Shown piece by piece: positions 1-64,000 of a stretch of 64,000 nucleotides of DNA (position 1 is the stretch's first letter; each line of letters begins with the position of its first letter). Both the position numbers and the translations under genes were made by a program. The notes under the pieces are model-generated. The model made no database searches, was not told where the DNA came from, and worked only from the letters and a program-made list of their open reading frames with translations. Source of the DNA: Strigops habroptila. Taxonomy: Eukaryota; Chordata; Aves; Psittaciformes; Psittacidae. The stretch covers positions 44,378,420-44,442,419 of the forward strand of contig NC_044284.2 in NCBI RefSeq assembly GCF_004027225.2, given 5' to 3'.

Positions 1-891
1 AAAATGCCACCACCTTGTAGTAATTCCCATGCTGTGAAAACACTTCTCGGCTTTGGGGCTGTAAGATCTGCAGCACCATGCTGGGCATGTGGGTACAGGG
101 AGTGGGTATGTGTGGGACCTGAGGCAGGGAATGGCCCAGGAGCCCTCCTCACCAGTCTGTGCCTTGCTCAGCACTGTGCTCTGCAGAGTGAGCACCACAA
201 AATGCAGAATGAGGGTATTTCTGTCTGGATCCCCAGGCTTGGTGGGCAAGGGCTGATTCTGGGCAGAACATGGGGACACAACCCTTCCTGCTGCAGGAAG
301 GGGATGAGTTAATGCAGAGCCCCTCTGAAACAGGTGGTTGAAGGAAAAGGCAGCATCCCTCTGATAAAGTTGTTCTCCAGGGAAGCAAACTGTTACCAGG
401 CTGGTGCTGAATTTCAGTTGCTTCATTCTTGCATTTGTGAATATTTTTAATTTTTTAAACAAGTTTCTTCTTGTTCCAGGAAAAAAAGCACAGGATGGCA
501 CGAACTCAGTGTGATCTCAGACTGACTTTTATTTGAGCTGCTGTTCTCCTGTTGCCTCTTTTGCTGCCAGTCATGTCAGTGGTGGAGTAGCTAATCCTTT
601 GGGCTTGTGACAGAACCTCCCTAGTGCTGGCAAGGAGGGCAGTGCTTCTCCTTGCTCTGATTGCTATCCCCCAGCACCCAAAACGTGCTCCTGAAGCTCT
701 GCAGAGGTGGTGTGTGTTGCTCTGCATGCTGTGCTCTGACCACGGCAACAGGGCTGTGTAAGGAAAAACTTGCTTTTTCATATGTCTTGCACTTAGATGG
801 GTGCATTGTCTTGACTCTTAAGTTGTACAAACCATGCAGGTACTTTAGAGCAAGTGCCTCTGACTGACGGTGTGCTCCCTTTGCTTTGCAG
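1..891 (+). other. OLFML2B: OLFML2B intron, 3' part
   Basis: Intronic sequence upstream of the first visible exon. No further exon, repeat or conserved reading frame is recognised here. Confidence 0.75.
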
Positions 892-9582
<8,691 letters not shown>

Positions 9583-9628
9583 GCCCCCCTGCCACAGTGG
9601 GGCACTGCGAGCCAGGGGCCACCAGCAC

Positions 9629-9665
9629 CTTTTATTATTATTTTTATTGTTATTATTGTTATTTT
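9629..9665. repeat. (TTA/TTATT)n microsatellite in OLFML2B 3' UTR
   Basis: An imperfect run of tta and tttta units. Read on the + strand it contains ATTTTTATTG-type AU-rich sequence that could affect mRNA stability, but this is only a possibility. Confidence 0.8.
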
Positions 9666-10499
9666 GTACAAATCAAAGAGTAAATGATGGATTTTTAAGC
9701 TGTTTTTTATGGCGGATTGTAGATCGATCCCAGGCCAGAACTACCCCCTTTCTCTTTGCTGTAACGTTGCTTCTAGTTTTCCTTCCTGTAGGGAGGTCTT
9801 CTTCAGGAGAGCAGACCTGGCTCTCCTGCCTGGGAGAAGAGGTGGCCTAGATGTGGTCCTCCTGATGAGGTTTTAGCTAACAATGACCACCAAAAGACCC
9901 AGAACCAGTGCAAAGCTGGCCTTCCTGCTGCAGGCACCAGGTCCCAGCGAGACGCTGATGTCTGCCTGTCCTTGTGGAGGATGTGCATGTCCCATGGGAA
10001 TGTCCTGTCTCCCGGGACCATCTTCCCAGCTAACGGTCAGCAGGCCTTTTGGAGATCCTGCTGTACAATGGGGCTGCGAGTGCAGCTCCGGCAGCCCCTG
10101 GTGCTGGCACTTACACCGAGGTCTGTCCCCTCCAGCCTGGGCTCTGCCCTTTGCAACCTGCTCTGGGGGGCCGGGTGCACCCTGGGCCCTGACTTGCACC
10201 TGGAGTGAGCTGGTGGTGGGAGGGGGACACTGTAAATACGTGTAGATGGCTTTTGTTTGTTCATTTTGTAACCCAAAATAGCCCCCTTCCCTGGTTGTTG
10301 GGCAAAGGCTCTGCTTGGCCGGGCGCTAGGCTGCCTGGGTGGGGAGCCGTGGGGCTGGGGGAGCCCTGCCTCCCCATGCCACTGCCGCTCCATCTCCAGT
10401 GTGTCCTCTCAGTGCCATGCTCGCCCTGGTCCTGGCTGCTGGCCACCAGGAGCCCCTGCCCTTCTGCCCAGCAGCATCTTGTATTTACATGCTGTCAAC

Positions 10500-10505
10500 A
10501 ATAAA
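10500..10505 (+). promoter_or_regulatory. OLFML2B: Polyadenylation signal AATAAA, OLFML2B
   Basis: A canonical hexamer 0.92 kb after the stop codon, followed within 25-45 bases by a G/T-rich stretch (gtttggggctttctttggg) of the kind used as a downstream element. It is the only AATAAA on + between the stop codon and this point. Confidence 0.8.
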
Positions 10506-10525
10506 AGATCCAGTACCTTTGCAGC

Positions 10526-10910
10526 TGTTTGGGGCTTTCTTTGGGTCCAGTTCACCCTTTAGGTGCACAGAAATGGATGGGGTGGTGGTGGTTTTGGTTG
10601 GTTTGGGGAATGCTCATTTACACATGAAGAGGCTCTATGCTGCTTATGCCTGGCAGCGGGGCAGGGTAGCGTGGCCATGTCCAGCCCTGAGAAGAGCTTG
10701 GCTCTGTCATGCCTGTGCTTGGCCCCAGGTCACTCAGGCTGCTGTGGCCCCGTCTTCCCTAGGCTCCGGGTGAGCAGCTTGCGCAGAATGCCCCCTCCTC
10801 AGGAGCAGGAGGAGGGGACTGGGTGCATGTGCCTTGGGCAGCGTCAGTGCTGCGCAGCCCAAGAGACAGCGCTGACCTAGTCATTTGCTTAAGTAAAACA
10901 GTATTAACAA
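10526..10910. other. OLFML2B-ATF6 intergenic gap
   Basis: About 0.4 kb between the two predicted 3' ends. It holds no exon, promoter or repeat that I can recognise. If ATF6 stops at its proximal signal the gap would reach about 11.48 kb. Confidence 0.6.
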
Positions 10911-10914
10911 GCAA

Positions 10915-10937
10915 AATAGTAATAATAAATAAAAGAA
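10915..10937. repeat. (AAT)n microsatellite at the ATF6 3' end
   Basis: A short run of aataataaataaa beside the distal polyadenylation signal candidate. Confidence 0.7.
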
Positions 10938-10941
10938 CCAT

Positions 10942-10947
10942 TTTATT
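10942..10947 (-). promoter_or_regulatory. ATF6: Candidate distal polyadenylation signal of ATF6
   Basis: AATAAA on the - strand (TTTATT on +), 2.18 kb after the ATF6 stop codon. The sequence beyond it on the - strand is T-rich, which would suit a downstream element. It competes with the proximal candidate at 11501-11506. Confidence 0.55.
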
Positions 10948-11500
10948 GCCTTCAGTGCTAGGGACAGAGAGAACAGAACTACAAGGGCCAAGAGGTGCTC
11001 TCCACCACTGGAGCCCCGGGTGCTGGCTGAGGATGCGGTGCCACAGCAGCGCCCAAGCCCCCAGCCCCCAAAAAGCCTTTTCCAACAGGCTGGGCTGCGC
11101 CAAGCTCATCCACCATCGCCAGGTCCCCTCCCCAGCCACACAGCAGCACCCCCCCAGAGGCTGGTCACCCCTGCGCAGCGCTGTGAGGAGCTGCGTGCTG
11201 CTGCCTGGGGCACTGCTGGGGTTTGGTTTTGACTATTGTGTGAGCTGGCCCACAGTCAGGTGGGGCTGGGCCAGGAAAGGAACTGGTGCAAGGAGCGCAG
11301 CCAAAGCCCTCACCGAGCCCGGCTGCTTCCCAGCAGCGCAAGCGCCAAGGGGACAGGGGGCCTGTGCAGCTCACGCTGACTACGTGGCAAAGGGCAAAGC
11401 TTTTCCATAGTGTTGCAAGGCACATACTTTACAGGGGTGTATTGCTCCTCACCCTCCTCCCGGATTCCCCTGAGCTGTTTGCCTTGCTACAGGATCAACC

Positions 11501-11506
11501 TTTATT
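11501..11506 (-). promoter_or_regulatory. ATF6: Candidate proximal polyadenylation signal of ATF6
   Basis: AATAAA on the - strand, 1.62 kb past the ATF6 stop codon. It is followed by ggttgatcctgtag, a weaker G/T-rich region. Alternative use of this and the distal site is possible. Confidence 0.5.
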
Positions 11507-11524
11507 TCCTAACAGCCGCACACA

Positions 11525-11562
11525 CAAATAATATTAATAACCATAATAATGATAATAAAACC
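11525..11562. repeat. (AAT)n-like microsatellite in ATF6 3' UTR
   Basis: Imperfect aataat/ataataatg units next to the proximal polyadenylation signal candidate. Confidence 0.75.
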
Positions 11563-12043
11563 ACCCCACATCAGTCAGCGGTTCAGACAATGAAGGCAGT
11601 TGGCTGGCAAACTGAAGCCCATGATTTTATATGCTAACTGCAAAGGGGAAAAAAAATAATGTAACATGCTGAAGTCATTAGGAAAGGCCGATGCTTCGCT
11701 GGTGTCTCATCCCAGCTGAACACAGCAGCGCACTGCGTGCTGGAGCCCTACGGCCCAGCTCCGGCCTGGCAAACCTGGGACCAGCTGAGAGCTCTGCAGC
11801 AGGCTGTGTAACGGCAGCACTCGGCTGCAGCAAGAGCCATGTCTGGTCGCTCAGTGCTCGGGGACAAACAGCAGCTCCCCTGCTGTGTGATGGGTGGCTA
11901 TCAGTGCAAGGCAGAGAAGGGGTGTGCAAGTGTCTGTGTGTCAGGAGGGAGGTGCTGTTGTTGTGTCCCACCAAACTGAAGCAGCTGTTCTGCCCCAGCA
12001 GGTCCAACAGCTCTATAGGCTGTTAGTGAAAAGCATTAAATAT

Positions 12044-12172
12044 AAAATAAAAAAAACAAACAACCAAACACCAAACAAAAAAAAACAACTCAAAAAAACC
12101 AAAACTAAGTAAGAAACAGAAGGAAAAAACCAATCCAAACAAACAAAAAGAATAGCAGTACACTCCTCACAA
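12044..12172. repeat. A-rich (AAAC)n-like low-complexity tract
   Basis: About 130 bases made almost wholly of A with interspersed C, in aaac/caaa-type units. It gives a U/G-rich block in the ATF6 transcript. Confidence 0.85.
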
Positions 12173-12728
12173 ATACACGTCTCCACTAAATCACCACCCC
12201 TGGGGCAAGCTACAGCCTTTTACCACTCTCTCTCTGTGTGCGTACACACTGCCTCACCCCATACCACCGTGGTAAGCTGTTCTGCTTGTAGTGCTCTGGC
12301 TGTAAGTGGGGGTTCCCACCACCCTGCTGGGTGGCTGGGGCTGGGTTGCCCCATAGCACTGCTGCAATCCTGGGCAGTAGCCCAGGGCTTCCTGGCAAGG
12401 GAGGCTGTATGGGCAGGGATTTGGGCAGGCATGTGGGGTTGAAGAGGAGTGGGACTATCTGTCCAGGCCCAGCACAGCCACTGTGGCAGAGGAGGGATGC
12501 TCCTGCTCCTGGGGTGCAGGGCCAGGGCTGGAGTGGCAGGCTTAGCATGGGGTGCGGGGCTGCGGCTGTCCCTGCACTTGCAGGGAGAGCTTCCTGCAAG
12601 CTTCCTCCTGCTGCCCCGAGCGCACTGTAGGGAGGGAAGCCTGATCTTGAGCATGGGCCTCTGCAGTGGTGCCTCTGGGCAGGACCCCAGCACTCAGCAC
12701 CCCACCTCAGGAGGAGTTTAACAGGGAC

Positions 12729-12768
12729 AAAAACAAACAACAAAAAAACAACAAACCGAACAACCCAC
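12729..12768. repeat. A-rich (CAAA)n-like tract
   Basis: A second, shorter block of caaacaacaaaaaa-type units in the ATF6 3' UTR. Confidence 0.8.
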
Positions 12769-13123
12769 AATTCTGGACTGCGTAAGTAGCAAGGACGGCC
12801 TGTGTCCTTTGTCCCCCCTGTGCCAGCCCTGGGCACCAGTGGCTGATGCCAACACGAGGACTGTAGCAGAGTGCCTCACCCACACCCTTGGCACCAGGCA
12901 TTGCACGCTGCATGGGTCCCCCAGGCCTGTCCCTGCCAAGAAGCCAGCTGAGCAATATAATCCCTGGGCAGGATATGGCTGTTGGGTAGGGTCAGGCACA
13001 GGAATGGGCTAAGTGGAGTCTGCCCTTGTTGTGCTGATGTGCCAGGAGCTCCAGGACCTGCTGGCAAAGGGGTTCAGTCTGGCAGTAGGACCTGCTGCGT
13101 GTGGGTTGCTGCTGCTGCAGGAG

Positions 13124-61158
<48,035 letters not shown>

Positions 61159-61483
61159 TTATTTTAGATAAGTTAACTTCAGTGACACAATGACTTTAAA
61201 GACCTGCTTTTCAAAAGAACAAGGATTCTTCACCCATTGAGAAGCATGACAAACATTAAATACAGATAAAGAAAGTTAAACTGATGGGTATTTTTTGAAA
61301 GTTAAAGGTGAATTAAAGGTCTTGCTGTGGGAAACTTTTCCAGGCTTGATTTTATTCGTGCTTCTGAGGCTGGCAAACACCTGCTTGCCAGCTCAACAAA
61401 AAAAGTAGTTTCAAGTCAACCTAAAGTGTCTGAAAAATTGTGATGACTTCTGAAAACAAATTTTAGAATGTCATTCTGAAATT

Positions 61484-61510
61484 AAAAAAAAAAAAAAAAA
61501 ATTTTTTTTT
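61484..61510. repeat. A18T9 tract
   Basis: A run of 18 As directly followed by 9 Ts, 350 bases upstream of an ATF6 exon on the - strand; self-complementary at its centre. Confidence 0.85.
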
Positions 61511-61854
61511 CCTACTGTTGAAAATCCACACCACTCAAAATGAAGGAAGTACAAAGTTATGCATACACAGAGCTTTTCATTTACTGTCAAGTGACAAGAT
61601 TTGCTCTTGATTTTCAATTTAGGCAGTGGAGCAGAAATAAGATATTCACATAATTCTGGATTATCTTTTTCACAATTCTCCTCTTACATATATCAGGCTT
61701 GAGGAAAAGGACCCTGTAAACAATTCTAAGCAAAACACTGGCAAGTCATACAATCATGGTACTTATCTACTGTTTACCTTGGAAAGTTGAGAAATTCCTA
61801 GCATATATTGCTGTCATGTATACTTCCCCAATCCCATTCAAAAATAACATATTT

Positions 61855-62232
61855 CATTGAATCACAGAATTGACTAGGTTGGAAAAGACCTTTAAGATCA
61901 TCAAGTCCAAACCATTACCCCAGGACTTCCAAGTCCACCACTAAACCATATCACTGAGGGCCTCATGTACACAGTTTTTGAACACTTTCAGGGTCAGTGA
62001 CTCCACCAGTTCCCTGGGCAGCCTGTTCCAATGCCTGATCACTCTCTCTGTGAAGAAATTTTTCCTAATATCCAATATAAACCTCCCCTGGCACAGCTTG
62101 AGGCTGTTACCTCTTGTCCTATCACTTGTTACTTGGGAGAAGAGATCGACCCCCATCTCATTCCATCCTCCTTTCAGGTAGTTGTAGAGAGTGTAGTGAG
62201 CTTTCTCTTCTCCAGATTAAACAAAACCTGAA
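61855..62232 (-). repeat. CR1 3' fragment, 0.38 kb
   Basis: Antisense CR1 from its 3' end (attgaatcacagaattgact, ggttggaaaagacctttaag) to cttctccagattaaac. The - strand peptide [20 protein letters not shown] is the CR1 ORF2 C-terminus. It is 5'-truncated and older than the copy at 48768. Confidence 0.93.
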
Positions 62233-63965
62233 TTTAATCAAATTGGAAAGTTGTACTTACACAAACCATTAGCTGGAACTTTAATCAGTCATTTTAGTTT
62301 TTTCCCACTTTAATAACATACTGTCTGTTCACAGTATTTGTGGCAAAAACACTGATCAGGCTATGCCTCCCAAGCTGTCTTCTGCTGACCCAGATTTTAA
62401 ACTATGGTGGCTAATTTAGATTATTTTGGTATGTTTCTAAAATATACATAACTATGCACCCAAAACAAGGCACAAATCTATCATCAAGTGATTTTCTTGA
62501 GCAGCAGTAATAGTAGACTGTCATTATCTCCTCTTCCACTGCTAATACAGTCCTGTCGTAACCAAAAGACTGCAGCTGCCAAGCCAGTTGCTCTTCAACA
62601 GGATTGGGGGTGTAAGTCCTGGGCGATCAAGAGCAGGCAGCTCTAACTTATGTATCCTCTTTAGCAGATCTGTGCAAGTGAGGAACCAGATCATATCCTT
62701 CACACACAGGAAACAAAAACTGGAGCTAATTTGAGCTTGATGACTCACTCTTAAAAACACGTAGGCCCACCAAACCGCCCCTGAGATTCAGCACTGAAGT
62801 TTTACTGTGATAAAAGGCATCGCACCCACGCATTGCTCAGTACAACACATCCTGAAAACTGAAACAGGTCCCACAGATCCGTTTGCTCGCCCACACTCCA
62901 GAAGATACAGCTAGACCTAAAAACCAGCCTTTTATAACCCTAAGACCATCCAGAAAAATGTTCCAAAACACTTGGAAACCACTGGGCCTTTACAAAGCCC
63001 TCCTGGTCTGTGGAACAAATCTAACACTAGTCCCAGATTCCAAGTGATACTAGTAGATTACAGGTATTACACCATACCTACCTTGGAGTATCTCAAGGTA
63101 ACCACAATGGACTGCTCCATGAAAGGAAGGAGAGAACTTAAGATCCAAAACCAGGTGCAAAGCATCATATTAAACTGTATATCCAAAACAGTGATGCTGT
63201 GTCCGGCCATTTGTTGAGAAATAAGTCTTTTTTTGGTTTAAGTTTGAAGGGCATTCTGTTATGCATCACAGAGCACTAGGATATTGCACATATGGTTGTT
63301 TTAAGAAGGAATGGGGTTGTCAACACAGTACTTTATGCACCAAGAAACACCATATTAATAGTGCTAAACTTAGAAACAGGAAAATAATTGGAGAGTCCCA
63401 GTTTGATATCTGGAGCCATAAAAACACACCTTGCAGAAAGTCTCATCAAAATCACCTCTGAAGAAAGCTAGAGAAAGTATAGAGAGCTGAGGGGTTTTAA
63501 TGATTTTCTTTGAAATCATCTTAATTTTTATCTTCCTCCTCTGCTTTGACTACACTGCAATACTTTTCAATTCATCAACTTTCTTTTGGAATCCAGGACC
63601 AACATGACAATGTTGGTATCATCAGTGCTACAAAGATAAATCTAAATCCTGCTAACGTCCTCCCGTTCATGGATTCAGGTCACCAATAAGAGTGTTCTAG
63701 AAGGTAAAGGTCACTCAGTTTTCAGTCACTGCAATGGTATTAAAAATTAAACACCTTGCCTGTATTCTCCATAGGGGTAGTATCAATGACAGAACTGAAT
63801 AAACAGCACCTTTCCTATGTGCCTGGCCCAAGCACTGCAGGAAGGACATAGGATGCTGGCAGGCAAGCTGAGTGCAAGCCAGCAGGGCATCAGGAGCACA
63901 ACTGCACAGTGGGCTGCATTACAGTCAGAGCCCGAAGCACAGAATGTACTAGAAGAGACAGGAGA

Positions 63966-64000
63966 AAGAGGGAACTGGGCTTGTTCAGCCTGGAGAAGAG
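63966..64000 (+). repeat. CR1 fragment running past the window edge
   Basis: gaactgggcttgttcagcct and ggagaagag are a familiar sense CR1 block. Its length is unknown because the window stops. Confidence 0.65.

Larger units (their letters stand above)
9583..10525 (+). other. OLFML2B: OLFML2B 3' UTR (end approximate)
   Basis: Runs from the stop codon to about 20 bases past the AATAAA at 10500-10505. It includes a TTA-rich microsatellite (9629-9665) and is otherwise GC-rich and non-coding. The end is predicted from the signal and the G/T-rich sequence behind it, not observed. Confidence 0.75.
10918..13123 (-). other. ATF6: ATF6 3' UTR (extent approximate)
   Basis: The 2.2 kb following the ATF6 stop codon on the - strand, up to the distal polyadenylation signal. 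No splice signals or coding frames are supported inside it. It contains several A-rich simple repeats (T-rich in the transcript), which would make the mRNA tail U-rich. The boundary is inferred from signals only. Confidence 0.6.

Overview
The window is bird nuclear DNA. It has split genes with GT-AG introns and many CR1 LINE fragments, one of them long with the characteristic 8-bp 3' tail repeats. It also has a retroviral solo LTR of a type I know from neoavian genomes. There are no operons, Shine-Dalgarno sites, CRISPR arrays or prokaryotic genes. The species cannot be named from the sequence; the LTR argues against chicken-like birds.

Two protein genes lie tail to tail. On the + strand, bases 1-10520 hold the 3' part of OLFML2B (photomedin-2), an extracellular olfactomedin-domain glycoprotein. 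Six exons (892-999, 4423-4599, 6267-6495, 7466-8014, 8491-8667, 8981-9582) join without a frame break into 613 codons plus stop; the signal peptide and N-terminal exons lie to the left of the window. On the - strand, the last three coding exons of ATF6 (61018-61132, 31110-31194, 13124-13332) encode the C-terminal lumenal domain of this ER-stress sensor; the other exons lie to the right. Finding ATF6 converging on the olfactomedin gene is what identifies it as OLFML2B rather than OLFML2A, because this is the order I recall on human 1q23.3. The two predicted polyadenylation sites are about 0.4 kb apart (about 10.52 kb and 10.92 kb), or about 1 kb apart if ATF6 uses its proximal signal.

Region by region: 1-10.5 kb is GC-rich OLFML2B exons, introns and 3' UTR. 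From 10.5 to 13.1 kb is the short intergenic gap and the ATF6 3' UTR, with A-rich and AAT-rich simple repeats. From 13.3 to 64 kb is almost entirely AT-rich ATF6 intron (17.8 kb, 29.8 kb and at least 2.9 kb). These introns carry at least nine CR1 fragments in both orientations. The largest is a 1.8-kb piece at 48768-50597 whose reverse-transcriptase frame is open except for one stop codon. They also carry a 572-bp solo LTR at 27717-28288 flanked by a 5-bp AATAT target-site duplication. I found no nested protein gene or RNA gene in the introns.

The genes are ordinary and well known, and I see no sign of an undescribed multi-gene system. The points most worth following up are the nearly intact CR1 frame, the sense-oriented LTR with a TATA box inside ATF6, and the close convergent 3' ends.
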